Assembly: GCA_910578555.1 (NCBI GenBank)
Contig: CAJTPS010000008.1
Coordinates: 89,199-153,198, forward strand
DNA from: an uncultured Lachnospiraceae bacterium
GTDB lineage: Bacteria; Bacillota; Clostridia; Lachnospirales; Lachnospiraceae
Direction: 5' to 3'
DNA length: 64,000 nucleotides
The translations under genes and the position numbers were made by a program. Below, in pieces: positions 43,485 to 53,365 of the stretch. The first letter of the stretch is position 1. Each line of letters opens with the position of its first letter. A model generated the notes under the pieces. The model was not told where the DNA came from, made no database searches, and saw nothing but the letters and a program-made list of their open reading frames with translations.

Positions 43485-43819
43485 TTTTCATCCTCCTCCC
43501 TCGGCTCCTCCGGCATATTTAACAGCGTATGGTATAACTTTGTCGCCACATCATTGCCTCCAAGCGTGTGATACGCCTCATACACTTTTTTTACAGATTC
43601 CTTTGCGTAGATCGGGCAGCATTCCCGGTCCTGGTACTTGTTATAGTTCGCAACAATACTTTCCCGCAAAAGGCTCTGTACACCAAGCATGATTGCGTCA
43701 TTCTTTCTTTTTTCCTCGTTGAGTTGCTTCGCGACGCGATTTTGTACGAAGCCGAGTGCAGCTATCGCTGCGGCAAACAGCCATTCTATCCAGTGTGCCT
43801 GTATATATGCCAATATCAT
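43481..43819 (-). CDS. Small phage membrane protein, 112 residues
   Basis: ATG 43819 with AAAGGAAAG upstream. N-terminal helix (WIEWLFAAAIAALGFV), then a soluble charged part (QLNEEKRKNDAIMLGV, YNKYQDRECCPIYAKESV). Similar short proteins precede holins in Clostridial siphoviruses. Role unknown. Confidence 0.7.
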   Translation of the reverse strand: MILAYIQAHWIEWLFAAAIAALGFVQNRVAKQLNEEKRKNDAIMLGVQSLLRESIVANYNKYQDRECCPIYAKESVKKVYEAYHTLGGNDVATKLYHTLLNMPEEPREEDEK

Positions 43820-43886
43820 CGTTTTCTTTCCTTTCCCGTAATGTAAAAGCCGCTGCACTTTTGCAACGGCTTCCAGTTCGCTTCAT

Positions 43887-44039
43887 TTAATTGTCTTTCT
43901 TTCCGATCTCTGCTACCAATTCCATGTACTGTTCTTCTGCCAGTCGGCCGGCAGCGTAATACACATCTGCCATATTCAGCAGATCATCTTTGCTCCGCAA
44001 TCCGTTCTGGATTAGGTTCATCATAATCTTGTACGGCAT
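43887..44039 (-). CDS. XkdX-like small phage protein, 50 residues
   Basis: ATG 44039, two bases after the stop of the gene upstream. Sequence MPYKIMMNLIQNGLRSKDDLLN and LAEEQYMELVAEIG fits the XkdX family pattern (short protein between tail fibre and lysis genes). Function is unknown in the family. Confidence 0.7.
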   Translation of the reverse strand: MPYKIMMNLIQNGLRSKDDLLNMADVYYAAGRLAEEQYMELVAEIGKKDN

Positions 44040-44041
44040 AC

Positions 44042-44422
44042 CTACTCACCTCCTGTCATGCCGAGTTGTGCAAGGCTCATCTCATACATTAAGTCTGCTA
44101 CGCACTCTGTTAATTCTTCATTCGACAATGGCGAAATATGCTCCATTATTTTTTCTGTCTGGTCATTGTTTACAATCAACTCAGAATCGGTACTTCCGTC
44201 ATTAGATAATATAAAACCATTATCTATCTGAGAGTGGACATTGTACTTTGTCGTAAATGTGGAGCAGTCTTTTATTACCATCCCGTTTTTGTCGTAGATA
44301 ACCAACCCGCTCATATTCTCCGGAAAATCACCTATAATCGTCAATAATCGACCCTCAAATATATTATATGAGTATACATTATATAACATATTACTATCAT
44401 TAAATCTTAATTTCATATCCAT
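44042..44422 (-). CDS. Phage protein of the fibre/lysis junction, 126 residues
   Basis: Not recognised. Beta-rich N-terminal half (LRFNDSNMLYNVYSYNIFEGR), then an acidic helical end (SNEELTECVADLMYEMSLAQ). It starts 11 bases after the fibre gene stop. Probably a tail-fibre accessory or chaperone by position. Confidence 0.65.
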   Translation of the reverse strand: MDMKLRFNDSNMLYNVYSYNIFEGRLLTIIGDFPENMSGLVIYDKNGMVIKDCSTFTTKYNVHSQIDNGFILSNDGSTDSELIVNNDQTEKIMEHISPLSNEELTECVADLMYEMSLAQLGMTGGE

Positions 44423-44433
44423 TTTGTCACTCC

Positions 44434-45780
44434 TTAATTGGTGTATTTAAAACTGCAAATTTCATACATTTTATGTGTAGCTGTATGATTTGATCCTACA
44501 ATAAAATGTAATTCCCTTATCCCATATACGCCATAAGAGCCCATCTGAACTTTTGCGGAAAAATTAGAGGTAATGCCAATCATCGTACTATTTACTACAT
44601 ATCCTAAATAAAAACATGCATTACTGCTATTTTCTTCTGCATTGCTGCCAGTCTCATAATCGACTATGTATATAAGATATATACCTTTATACGAGGTTCC
44701 TGTTTTTGGAATAAGCACAACCTTTGAATAACCGTTAGTTACTCCTTCGGAAATGATTTTAATACCATTCCTGTCATATGTATCTGCAATCACATTCCCT
44801 TGCCCATCCTTTGTTGCTTTGATATCAGTCGCTGCGTTGATCTTGCCCTTTATATACGCCCATAATGAAGATAACGGTCTACGGTGATAAGTAGTAGTCG
44901 TGGTTCCACCATTTACATACTGCGAAATGAAATAATCGGCATCTGCCGGTGTAGCTGTGCCAATTGTTAAATTATTTAGCAAAAAGTTTATTGCATTAAA
45001 TGCCGTGGTCTTACCCGTCCCGCCTTTGCTGACCGGAACTGTATCATCCGGTAATGCACCTACATTTGCAGCCGTTATATTGACAAGACCGGACCGGTAC
45101 TGTGTTTCTGCGGCGCCCTTTACACCGGTCACGTCACCGAGCGCACCGGCGCTCTCTGCTGCCTGCTTTGCCTTGTCCGCCTCTGCCTTCGCTCTGTCTG
45201 CTTCTGTTTTTGCCCGATCCGCCTCTGTCTGGGCCGCTCCTGCAGATCTGTCCGCCGCCTGTGCCTGCACCTTGATATCGGCCAGATAGGACGGCTGCAG
45301 GTGCTTATCCTTTATGCTGCCCTCTTTGACAAAAAAGCTGTGCGTCTTATTGATGCCCGCGCCCTCCACCGTCACGTTGATCGTATCAGATGCTTTGAAT
45401 GTCAGCACTGGAATCATGCTGCCGATGTCTGCCGTAAACTTAGTACCGTCATCTGTGGTCATTGTCAGGATTCCTGCCGAAGACAGCGTGAAGTTTACCG
45501 GTATCTTCTCGATGTTCAGGTCGAACATGATCTTTTCACCATTTTTCTTCGTGACGGTTATGATCCCGGTCTCTTCGTCGATCGCCCACTCCTTTACCAT
45601 CTGCAGCACTTCGCTCTCCTCCGCCTTCAGGATATCCAGCGCCGCGATCCGGCTGTCAGTTTCGTCCAGCGTGTAATCCATCCTGTTAAGCAGTGTTGCT
45701 CCGAGCGCTGTCGTCATGGACTCCGATCTATTCCTCCAGTTGATCCGCGTGTATATCTTTGTAAATAGTTCCCTTGTCAA
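44434..45780 (-). CDS. Phage tail fibre / receptor-binding protein
   Basis: 448 residues from TTG 45780 (AGGAGG ten bases upstream). N-terminal BppU-like beta domain (about 60-150), a coiled coil of EADRAK heptads (about 180-215), the frequent fibre motif VPVSKGGTGKTT, and a beta-rich C-terminal tip (HRRPLSSLWAYIKGK) expected to contact the host. Codon use of the tip is more AT-rich, as common for exchanged receptor domains. Confidence 0.8.
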   Translation of the reverse strand: MTRELFTKIYTRINWRNRSESMTTALGATLLNRMDYTLDETDSRIAALDILKAEESEVLQMVKEWAIDEETGIITVTKKNGEKIMFDLNIEKIPVNFTLSSAGILTMTTDDGTKFTADIGSMIPVLTFKASDTINVTVEGAGINKTHSFFVKEGSIKDKHLQPSYLADIKVQAQAADRSAGAAQTEADRAKTEADRAKAEADKAKQAAESAGALGDVTGVKGAAETQYRSGLVNITAANVGALPDDTVPVSKGGTGKTTAFNAINFLLNNLTIGTATPADADYFISQYVNGGTTTTTYHRRPLSSLWAYIKGKINAATDIKATKDGQGNVIADTYDRNGIKIISEGVTNGYSKVVLIPKTGTSYKGIYLIYIVDYETGSNAEENSSNACFYLGYVVNSTMIGITSNFSAKVQMGSYGVYGIRELHFIVGSNHTATHKMYEICSFKYTN

Positions 45781-45782
45781 TG

Positions 45783-47753
45783 TTAGATATCCTCCTGTTC
45801 TATTACTGTCGCAGAATCGTCCGCATCTGTTTTGTTTAGTTCATCGCCCCTTGCTTCCACGCTGTCCGTCATAAAATTAATGCCCTTTAATGTCCTCCGA
45901 AATACAAACACCTCAATACCGCCTGTCTTGGTCAGCACAGACAGCACATCGCCCGCTTCCATGTACGGCAGCCCCACCATCTCCAGTTCTGCCGGAATAT
46001 ACCTGATCCCTTTGAGGTTTGGTATAAACCACGTGTCCAGCACATCCCTGATCTCCGACGGTTTCCAGCCGCCTGTTTTAAAGATAAAGTTATCTTTCAT
46101 CTTATAAACATTCTTGTTCGCGCGGTTAAACCTGTATACCAGTACCTCTTCATTTCCGCCCATATTTTTGTAGCCAACAATCACGGTGCCAAACGGCTGC
46201 ACTTCATAATCTTCGTACCACAGCGACCTGTACTCACTGGTTGTCAGTAATCCGCCATTGTTCTCGTTTGGATACAGATCTTCCGACGGAAAAAGCGTTT
46301 CCTCCGGATACAGCCCGAAATGATCGGATATTCCCACAAACCGGAGTACGCCGTACCGGTCCATATGTACAAACTTCGCCTGAATCTCCGCTATGGCGCC
46401 GACCGCGGTCTGCAGGTTCTTTTCTGCGTCTGTGCAACGGAAATAGCCGTCATCGCCTTCCGTTCTTTCAAACTGGACGAGTGGCAGCGGAGTCATATGC
46501 GCCGGACTAGCCACGGTAGGCTCATCTACCGGCAGCGTGTAACGTATATCCATTCTGCCGTAGCCGATCAGCGTCTCTTTCCTGCCTGATACGATAAACC
46601 GATTAAACACGGTTTCTGACGGCTGGTCATCGATCTGTTTCTCAATCCTGACATCGATACTCCTAGGACACATAAATGTAAGTGTGCCATCCGCCACAGT
46701 ATCGTCCGTCACAACGTTTCCAGAAATAGTTCCACGCGCATTCAATACGTCAAGCAATGTGCTGGATACATACCTACTCCGCTTAGTGCCGTCCCCCATA
46801 TCGTCCATTGTGATTTTTACTTCTTTCTGGCTTCGCAGCTTCTTTTTATTACATGTCTGCAGTACATCCATTCGTACAGAACACCCGGTCATATATGCTT
46901 CGCACTTCTGCAAAAAAACATCCAGTTCCTTTCTTGCGTCTGCAGTCTGGTATATCACTATGCTTCGCAGCATATCCAAGTATCCGTTAATTTCCACAAT
47001 CCCCGTATCCCACTCCGCCGCTTTGCTGGAGTCCGTGATCTCTGACCGGATATCATACCATTTTTCACCAAGCGTCTCTATACGCGGATTTGCCTCCGTC
47101 ATGTCCACCGTCTTGTAGGCGTATGTTATATCGCAGTATATGTTATACGCTTCCCCGTCGCTTCCGATATAAAACGCCGACAGCAGCATATTGTCAAAAT
47201 CAACCCCTTGTGTACTGCAGGTAAACTCCTTATGACTGATCTGCCCGGAAGACGTAAATCTGTCCCGCTGCCTGTCGCCTGTTCCGGTCAGTTCCTCGAT
47301 GTCCACCCTGTACGAATATGTGTTAAGTGACGGCAGCGACAGCTTGGCCATTGTGAGCGGGCTGACCTCCAGTCTGGTGCCGCTGTAGGCTACCACTTTC
47401 CTGCGGCGCATGTCACTCTGTTTTTGGCAGGAATCCACCACAAACCTTCCATATGGGATAGATACTGTTTCGCCTGTGTCCGGATCAGTAATTTCACAGC
47501 TCGCCTCTATGGTGCTGCCTTTTATGTTTTCCACGTCTACCGTGTCAAACTTTATGACCGATTTTTCCGCTATTCCAAACCGGATATTGCTCTGGCTGCA
47601 CAGCGATTCCGTAAATGCAAAGGACGAGCCGTCCCCGTATATATCCTTTTTCGTCAGGTCGGCGCGTTCCCCGCCCGTAAAGTGTATTCTGATGTCCCGC
47701 GGCAGATACCTACCCCGGAATAACCCTTTATGTTTTTCCGGTATATCCAGCAT
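45783..47753 (-). CDS. Phage tail protein (tail hub/Dit-Tal region)
   Basis: 656 residues from ATG 47753 (AAGGAG upstream). Beta-rich N-terminal part (HFTGGERADLTKKDIYG) and later sequence like siphovirus tail-associated proteins of the Gp37/gp58 type (IPAELEMVGLPYMEAGDVLSVL). Position between the distal tail protein and fibre gene supports a baseplate role. Confidence 0.8.
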   Translation of the reverse strand: MLDIPEKHKGLFRGRYLPRDIRIHFTGGERADLTKKDIYGDGSSFAFTESLCSQSNIRFGIAEKSVIKFDTVDVENIKGSTIEASCEITDPDTGETVSIPYGRFVVDSCQKQSDMRRRKVVAYSGTRLEVSPLTMAKLSLPSLNTYSYRVDIEELTGTGDRQRDRFTSSGQISHKEFTCSTQGVDFDNMLLSAFYIGSDGEAYNIYCDITYAYKTVDMTEANPRIETLGEKWYDIRSEITDSSKAAEWDTGIVEINGYLDMLRSIVIYQTADARKELDVFLQKCEAYMTGCSVRMDVLQTCNKKKLRSQKEVKITMDDMGDGTKRSRYVSSTLLDVLNARGTISGNVVTDDTVADGTLTFMCPRSIDVRIEKQIDDQPSETVFNRFIVSGRKETLIGYGRMDIRYTLPVDEPTVASPAHMTPLPLVQFERTEGDDGYFRCTDAEKNLQTAVGAIAEIQAKFVHMDRYGVLRFVGISDHFGLYPEETLFPSEDLYPNENNGGLLTTSEYRSLWYEDYEVQPFGTVIVGYKNMGGNEEVLVYRFNRANKNVYKMKDNFIFKTGGWKPSEIRDVLDTWFIPNLKGIRYIPAELEMVGLPYMEAGDVLSVLTKTGGIEVFVFRRTLKGINFMTDSVEARGDELNKTDADDSATVIEQEDI

Positions 47754-47754
47754 A

Positions 47755-48150
47755 TCAGCACTCCTTAAATGTAAAATCCGCATCGTTGTAATAGACTTGG
47801 TCCGCTATGTACCAGACTGTCATATCCGGCATATCCGCGATTGCGCAGATCGTTTTGTAATCGTTTAGCACAGGGACAAAAACGGTCATTATGATCAGCA
47901 TGTCCTCAGGGTCCGGATACACCTTCGCGCGATTGTATGCCTGCATAAAATCGTTAAGCTCTGCCTGCGACAATGCATTTAGCGTAAAATGCCCCTCGAT
48001 CTTGCGGGCGTATGCCTCGCCATGGTTTCCCCCGGCGGCATCTTCCCACTGGTTTTCTTTCGCTGCCAGGAAACAGTTGTAGGATCCCGGGAGTATATAT
48101 CTGTTGTCATCAATTTCTGCATCCCCTAATTTAACAAGATAATCTATCAT
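47755..48150 (-). CDS. Phage distal tail component, 131 residues
   Basis: ATG 48150 overlaps the tape measure stop (ATGA). Small beta-alpha protein with HFTLNALSQAELNDFMQAYN and MLIIMTVFVPVLNDYKTI. By order it is a distal tail or tail-completion protein. Family not recognised. Confidence 0.7.
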   Translation of the reverse strand: MIDYLVKLGDAEIDDNRYILPGSYNCFLAAKENQWEDAAGGNHGEAYARKIEGHFTLNALSQAELNDFMQAYNRAKVYPDPEDMLIIMTVFVPVLNDYKTICAIADMPDMTVWYIADQVYYNDADFTFKEC

Positions 48151-51100
48151 GTGTGGTCAAACCGCCCCTTTCCGGTAGATTTGTAAAATATCTCTTCTTC
48201 CGCCGAAACTGCCTTAAAGATATCCGCCGCATCTCCCGACAGTTTTACTGTCACATTGACCGGCTGCCTTGATGTGGCACCGTTTGCATATACCGCATTC
48301 TGCATGTTGGCGGCTGCTCTGGCAATCGCTTTCTGCGCCTGCGCCGTTTCCTGATCCGCTGATGCCTTGCCCGCCTTCCCGCCGCCCTTCGCCCCTTTTT
48401 CGATCTCTGCATAACTTTCTTCCGCCATCCGCGATAATTCCCCGGCCTTAAAGTCCAGCTCCTCCATCGCTGCTTCCACTACGCCGCTGATCACACTGTT
48501 GATCGCGGATATCACATTCCCTTTACCGTCAAGGATCCCGGCCGCCATGTCGTCCATGATCCCCCGGCCGATATCTGTAAATACCGGCGCTTTGAGTTCG
48601 TCCTTTGCGGTTATGATGATCTGCGACATTAAGCCCTGTACACTCTGTAACACATCGCCTTTCTTGCCCTCAAAGCCCTGTATAAGCCCTATGTCGGCAT
48701 TTTCCGCTATCTCCTGTGTCTTTTTGGACGGGCTGTGTTCATCAAGGGTCTCCTTCATTCCGTCAAGTACTTCTTTCGCAAGGTCAATTCCTGATTCCGT
48801 GACATCTTCTGCTCCCTCCTCGATCCCGCCTTGGAACCCTTCCGCCGCATCGGTCCCGGCTTTCATCCAGTCCTGCATGATCGCGTCCGTTGTCTCCGCC
48901 TTAAGCGTCAGGGATTCCAAAAATAAATCATTCGCCTTCGCCAGTTCGTCATCTGTCATCTCCACAAACGCGGCAACGTAAGAAGAGCCTTCCGGCCCCA
49001 TCTGTGCCAGCTTCTGCAGCAGCCCCTGTTCTATCCCCCTGTTTCCCAGTGCCTCCATGTTTTCCGCCCAGTTGGTCACGCCGTCGATCTGGCTCTGCAT
49101 GTTTGCAAGCAGTTCGTCTTTTGATACTGCCGTCTGCTCCTCAAACTTTGCAAACAGGTTCATCTGCGCATCCAGCGTATCCGACACGCTTTCGTACATG
49201 TCCTCATAGGCTTTTTGCATCTCTTCGGACATTTCTATGACCTGCGCGCCTGCTGCCGCCGAAGCGTTTCCCAGCTCCTGCGTAGATTCCGCGGCGTTAT
49301 CGATCGCCTCTGTGTCAGAAATATATTCCAGCGTCTCTGCATACTCCTGCGTAAAGCCGTCAATCGTCTCCTGTGTAGCCTTGATTTCCGCATCCAGCTC
49401 CCCGTATGCCGCTTTCGTATTCCTGATCGCTTCGGACTCTGCAACGCCCATGTTGCCGTATAGCTCAGAGTTTTCGCCGTACAGTTCCTTGGCTTCCTGC
49501 ATCCGCTCGTTATATTCACTCTGCGCTTTCTCCACCTGCTCAAGCTGCGCGGCTCTCTGCTCTTCCAGTTTTGCAAGCTGCTTCTGTGCCTCATACTGCT
49601 CTTCTGCAATTCTGGTAAGGTCTTCCTGCGCCGCCCGTATCTTCCCTTGCCGCATTAAAGCGTCTATGTTGTCTTCCAACGCTTCTGTGGACATATTCAA
49701 TTTACCGGTCTGCTCGTCAATACTTAGATTCAACTCTGGCATTGCCTGATTCAGCTGAGCGACAATCGCCTTCTGCCTCGCCTGCTCTGCTGACGTCAGG
49801 CTTGTCTTGTACCGCAGTCCTTCCAGTTCCGCAACCAGATTTCGGCAGGTAGCCGCTTCGATGTCCATCTCACCCCTTGCCGTGCTACGCTCCGCCGCAG
49901 AACTTGCGTATGACTCATTCAGTGCCCGCGTCTCTTCGATCAGGTCTCTGGTCTTCTGCGTCGTCTCGTCCATGGTGGTAAGATTGTCTTTATTCATCAG
50001 CAGATAAGCGCCTACTGCAACGGTAAGACCCGTGATCGCCGTAATAAGGATTCCTGCCGGATTCGCATTCATCGCCGCATTCAAGAGCCACTGCGACACA
50101 GTTGCCCCGTCGTTCGCTGTTTTGTATGCACTCCACGCTGCCGAAACTGCTTCCACTGCCGGCACTACGGTACCCATCGTCACATTAGCTGCCACGATAC
50201 CTGCCACGCCGGACGCTACCAGATCAGCGTTATCTAACAGCCATGTAAACCCGTCAATCAGTACAGGCAATGCATCCTCACCCACGTCGATTGCATTATC
50301 CAAAAACTTGCCGAGCGCATCCGACATCCTGCGGAGCGATACGCCCATGTTGCCGGATTCGATCGACCTCTGTAATCTCCCCACTGCGTTGGTGGCGGAG
50401 TCCACAGAAGTTTTTAAGTTATCATCAAAAATCTCATAGGCAGATATGCCGAGCCCTTCCAGCGCAGACTGCAGGATCGTCACCTTGCCCTTAAGGTTAT
50501 CGTTCAGGGTCTCCGCCATGGCTGCGGCTGCCCCTTGGCTGCTTTCTATCTCAGCTTTCAGGCTGTCAAACTCGTCGCCCGTCCCTTTGAGTAGTGCGTT
50601 AATAGCTGCGATATCCGTTAATTTAAATATCTTGCTGATCACGCCAGTCCTCTCTTCGGACGACATTTCTGCCGTAAGACTATTCAGGTCGATCAGGATA
50701 TCATTAAGGTCGCGCATATTCCCGGAACTGTCATAAACCTGCAGCCCCAAGGCATCAATCGCATCTGCCGCCTTGTCCACCGGCGCCGACAGCGACAGCA
50801 GGATATTTCTTAAGTGGGTACCGCCTTCGGCTCCTTTAATACCGTTATTGGCCAGCACGCCCAGCTCCGCGTTCATTGTTTCTAAATTTTGCTTTGTCAT
50901 GGATACCGCACCGGCACATACCAGTGTTGCCTCACCCAACTGTGCTACACTGGTATTTGATTTTTGCGACGTCCGCGCCATCTCGTCTATGTACGTGTCT
51001 AACTGTGACGCCTCCATGCCGAGCGCCGCCATGCTGTCCGTGACAAGGTCGGAAGCATAAGCAAGGTCAAGCCCGCCTGCTGCCGCCAGATCCAGCACCT

Positions 51101-52040
51101 TCGGCAGCGTCTCCGCAGACTTCTGTGCGTCATACCCTGCCAGTGCAAGGTAATTCAGTGCTTCTCCCGCCTGCGATGCTGAGAACATCGTTGCCTTGCC
51201 GCATTCTTTTGCCGCATCGGAAAGCAGTGTATACTCTTTGCTGCCATTTTTTACCTCTTCCGCGGTCATGCCCATAGTGGCAGCTACCTGCGACATGGAT
51301 GCCTCAAAAGAAGAGCCTGCATCCACTGCACTCACGGCTATTTCCTTAATTCCATCGGCTAGTTTCTTGACGCCCGCAATGATTGCGCCTGACATCAGAT
51401 TCGCCTTGAGCACATCGCCAAATATAGAAGTCTGCTCTGACGCCTGATTGACTTCTTTTCCGTATCTATCTATAGAGGTTGCACATTTGTCTGTGCTCTG
51501 CTCCGCTTCCCGCATATGGGATTCCGCGTTGTCCAGCTCTGACTCCATATCTTTAAGTGTCGCGCTGGCCAGATTTAACGATGTCTGATAGGATTCTGTT
51601 TTTCTGACCGCCTTGTCATATCCCTCTTCCGCCAGCTTTAGCTTGCCTTTTAGTTCGTCCACAGCTTTCTGCTGGTCAGCCATAGCCTCCGCGGTACTGT
51701 CCGAACACTTCTCCATATCGGACATTTCTTTTTCCGCGCTGCTTAACGCCTCCCGCAGACTATCGACCTTCCGGGCATATTCCTCTTCCTTTTTTACCGA
51801 ATCAGATACCGCCTTTTGCAGTACTTCTACCTTGTCTCTCTGTAAATCAACCTGTTTGGACAGAATTTCATGTTTCTTCCGCAATGCTTCCAGAGAGTTC
51901 TGGTTATCCTTAAAACTCGCATCTGCCAGCTTCATTTCTGACCGGAGCTCTGTATGCGCGGATTTGATATCCTTGAGTGCCTGCTTATACGCCTTGTCTC
52001 CTTCTAAGACGATCGAACCGCCTATTTTATGTTTCGCCAT
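48147..52040 (-). CDS. Phage tape measure protein
   Basis: 1297 residues. N-terminal coiled coil (HTELRSEMKLADASFKD onward), TP901-type tape measure core (about 240-450: FEASMSQVAATMGM, AKECGKATMFSASQAGEALNYL), hydrophobic stretches near 620-680, a second coiled coil (about 740-890) and a C-terminal part. Family role: sets tail length and is ejected into the host. Starts after the frameshift product. Confidence 0.93.
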   Translation of the reverse strand: MAKHKIGGSIVLEGDKAYKQALKDIKSAHTELRSEMKLADASFKDNQNSLEALRKKHEILSKQVDLQRDKVEVLQKAVSDSVKKEEEYARKVDSLREALSSAEKEMSDMEKCSDSTAEAMADQQKAVDELKGKLKLAEEGYDKAVRKTESYQTSLNLASATLKDMESELDNAESHMREAEQSTDKCATSIDRYGKEVNQASEQTSIFGDVLKANLMSGAIIAGVKKLADGIKEIAVSAVDAGSSFEASMSQVAATMGMTAEEVKNGSKEYTLLSDAAKECGKATMFSASQAGEALNYLALAGYDAQKSAETLPKVLDLAAAGGLDLAYASDLVTDSMAALGMEASQLDTYIDEMARTSQKSNTSVAQLGEATLVCAGAVSMTKQNLETMNAELGVLANNGIKGAEGGTHLRNILLSLSAPVDKAADAIDALGLQVYDSSGNMRDLNDILIDLNSLTAEMSSEERTGVISKIFKLTDIAAINALLKGTGDEFDSLKAEIESSQGAAAAMAETLNDNLKGKVTILQSALEGLGISAYEIFDDNLKTSVDSATNAVGRLQRSIESGNMGVSLRRMSDALGKFLDNAIDVGEDALPVLIDGFTWLLDNADLVASGVAGIVAANVTMGTVVPAVEAVSAAWSAYKTANDGATVSQWLLNAAMNANPAGILITAITGLTVAVGAYLLMNKDNLTTMDETTQKTRDLIEETRALNESYASSAAERSTARGEMDIEAATCRNLVAELEGLRYKTSLTSAEQARQKAIVAQLNQAMPELNLSIDEQTGKLNMSTEALEDNIDALMRQGKIRAAQEDLTRIAEEQYEAQKQLAKLEEQRAAQLEQVEKAQSEYNERMQEAKELYGENSELYGNMGVAESEAIRNTKAAYGELDAEIKATQETIDGFTQEYAETLEYISDTEAIDNAAESTQELGNASAAAGAQVIEMSEEMQKAYEDMYESVSDTLDAQMNLFAKFEEQTAVSKDELLANMQSQIDGVTNWAENMEALGNRGIEQGLLQKLAQMGPEGSSYVAAFVEMTDDELAKANDLFLESLTLKAETTDAIMQDWMKAGTDAAEGFQGGIEEGAEDVTESGIDLAKEVLDGMKETLDEHSPSKKTQEIAENADIGLIQGFEGKKGDVLQSVQGLMSQIIITAKDELKAPVFTDIGRGIMDDMAAGILDGKGNVISAINSVISGVVEAAMEELDFKAGELSRMAEESYAEIEKGAKGGGKAGKASADQETAQAQKAIARAAANMQNAVYANGATSRQPVNVTVKLSGDAADIFKAVSAEEEIFYKSTGKGRFDHT

Positions 52041-52049
52041 CGTCGCCTC

Positions 52050-52283
52050 CTACAATTCGTCAAGAGAACTGATTTTTTCTTCTTTTTCTTCCAGCTTGTA
52101 CAGCATTCTTTTTACTTCGAAATTGTATTGCTGCTTATACGCTTCAAACAAATCCAGCCATTCCCCGAAATTCAAATGTCCAGTCTGTCTACAGGTAAAG
52201 CCTAATCTGTTCATGCCGATATACCGCAGCCGGGGGAAATCTACCGGCTTTGCTTCTCCCCTTTCCCCCGGCACGCTTTTTTT
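52050..52283 (-). CDS. Tail chaperone T part, made only by -1 frameshift
   Basis: 75 residues in the -1 frame, continuing from the slippery site to the stop at 52050. Sequence after the slip: SVPGERGEAKPVDFPRLRYIG and LNFGEWLDLFEAYKQQYNF, with a charged tail. It has no start or ribosome site of its own. The predicted G-T fusion is 206 residues (131 + 75) and covers 52669 to 52050. Confidence 0.82.
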   Translation of the reverse strand, partial: KKSVPGERGEAKPVDFPRLRYIGMNRLGFTCRQTGHLNFGEWLDLFEAYKQQYNFEVKRMLYKLEEKEEKISSLDEL

Positions 52284-52669
52284 ACAGCAAAACATCTGTT
52301 AAACTCTTCCCGGATCACTGCTGCCAACTCCGTGTAATCTATCTCGCACTCACTGATGATCTGCAGATCCGGCATCTCGTCCCAAGGTTTCCCCTGCAGT
52401 TCCGCCCGGACCGCGATCCCTTCGTTGACCATGGCCGGAAGTACGGTTCTGATCGCCTTTATAGACGGCTCCGTCCGGTACAGCACTGGCGATCCTTTCT
52501 CATCATAAATACGGTTGCCGTCTTTATCCTTGCTGTAATGCCAGCCTTTCAGATCCATTTCCCACTCGCCGATGGAACCGTATGTCTCCTGTATGTATTC
52601 CAATACGTTCAAATCTATCTTGACCGGATAGTACGCATCCCCTATCCTGATTTCTTTCATTTTCTCCAT
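52241..52669 (-). CDS. Tail assembly chaperone G protein
   Basis: 142 residues from ATG 52669 (AGGGGGCTGT upstream). Helical protein as in siphovirus gpG chaperones: PVKIDLNVLEYIQETYGSIG and ELAAVIREEFNRCF. It lies between the major tail protein and the tape measure, exactly where tail chaperones occur. It contains the slippery site at its 3' end. Confidence 0.85.
   Translation of the reverse strand: MEKMKEIRIGDAYYPVKIDLNVLEYIQETYGSIGEWEMDLKGWHYSKDKDGNRIYDEKGSPVLYRTEPSIKAIRTVLPAMVNEGIAVRAELQGKPWDEMPDLQIISECEIDYTELAAVIREEFNRCFAVKKACRGKGEKQSR
52277..52283 (-). promoter_or_regulatory. Programmed -1 frameshift site A_AAA_AAA
   Basis: Seven A on the minus strand, in the frame GTA AAA AAA G. The codons AAA AAA can slip by -1 and continue AGC GTG CCG, giving KKSVPGERG. 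The frame and the site both fit the canonical X_XXY_YYZ rule. Confidence 0.85.
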
Positions 52670-52712
52670 GACAGCCCCCTAGTGACCGGACGTAATGCCC
52701 GGCCACGGTTGT

Positions 52713-53363
52713 TTAATATGTTTCATCTTCTGTCTGATCGTCTGACTGCTGATCCGGATTCTCATCCTGTCCGGTACCGCCGGAATTATCTGTCGATGGC
52801 TCTTCTGTGCTACCCTCTTCGACGTCGAGTTTTTTCTTGATCCAGTTTTCGGTTGCGTCTTCTGTGTCAAAATACGGAGATTTAATGCACCAGTCGCCAT
52901 TATCTAAGGATAATGCGCTCCCGCTGATCGTAGGCGTCTTAAATGTGACATTTTCGCCCTGCGTCTCATAATCAACCTGCCCCTCGTTAAATTTTGCTTT
53001 GCAAATGATGCAGGCGCGGTATTTTCTCGCCCCGGACTCCATTTCCTGCGTAATAAATGCGTATCCGACGTAATTACCATCATCGCCTATATTCTGCACC
53101 TCCGAACCGTCTTCCAGCAGATTATGCCCGAACATAATAGTTGCTGCTTTGACCGGAATCCTCGTTACGCCAAGGGTAATATCCGCCGTCTTAAACAGTC
53201 GAATTTCCTCCACTTTCCTGTTATCTCCATGGAGAGATGCTGTATTATACTGCGGATTGATACTTGTGTTTACCAGTTCCCCACACTTAAATGCATCCTT
53301 ATACTTTTTCATTTCTTCATCCCATTTTGCAATCCACGGTTTGGATGCGCCAAAATTCGCCAT
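52713..53363 (-). CDS. Major tail protein
   Basis: 216 residues, phi13/TP901-type tail tube protein: SLHGDNRKVEEIRLFKTADI and TFKTPTISGSALSLDNGDW. The C-terminus is an acidic, Ser/Thr-rich low-complexity tail (about 183-216). It forms the tail tube. Confidence 0.85.
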   Translation of the reverse strand: MANFGASKPWIAKWDEEMKKYKDAFKCGELVNTSINPQYNTASLHGDNRKVEEIRLFKTADITLGVTRIPVKAATIMFGHNLLEDGSEVQNIGDDGNYVGYAFITQEMESGARKYRACIICKAKFNEGQVDYETQGENVTFKTPTISGSALSLDNGDWCIKSPYFDTEDATENWIKKKLDVEEGSTEEPSTDNSGGTGQDENPDQQSDDQTEDETY

Positions 53364-53365
53364 AA

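Noticed and set aside
45000..45060. P-loop-like GGTGKTT in the fibre protein
   Set aside because: The VSKGGTGKTT/ATT motif is common in phage tail fibres and is not an ATPase site.
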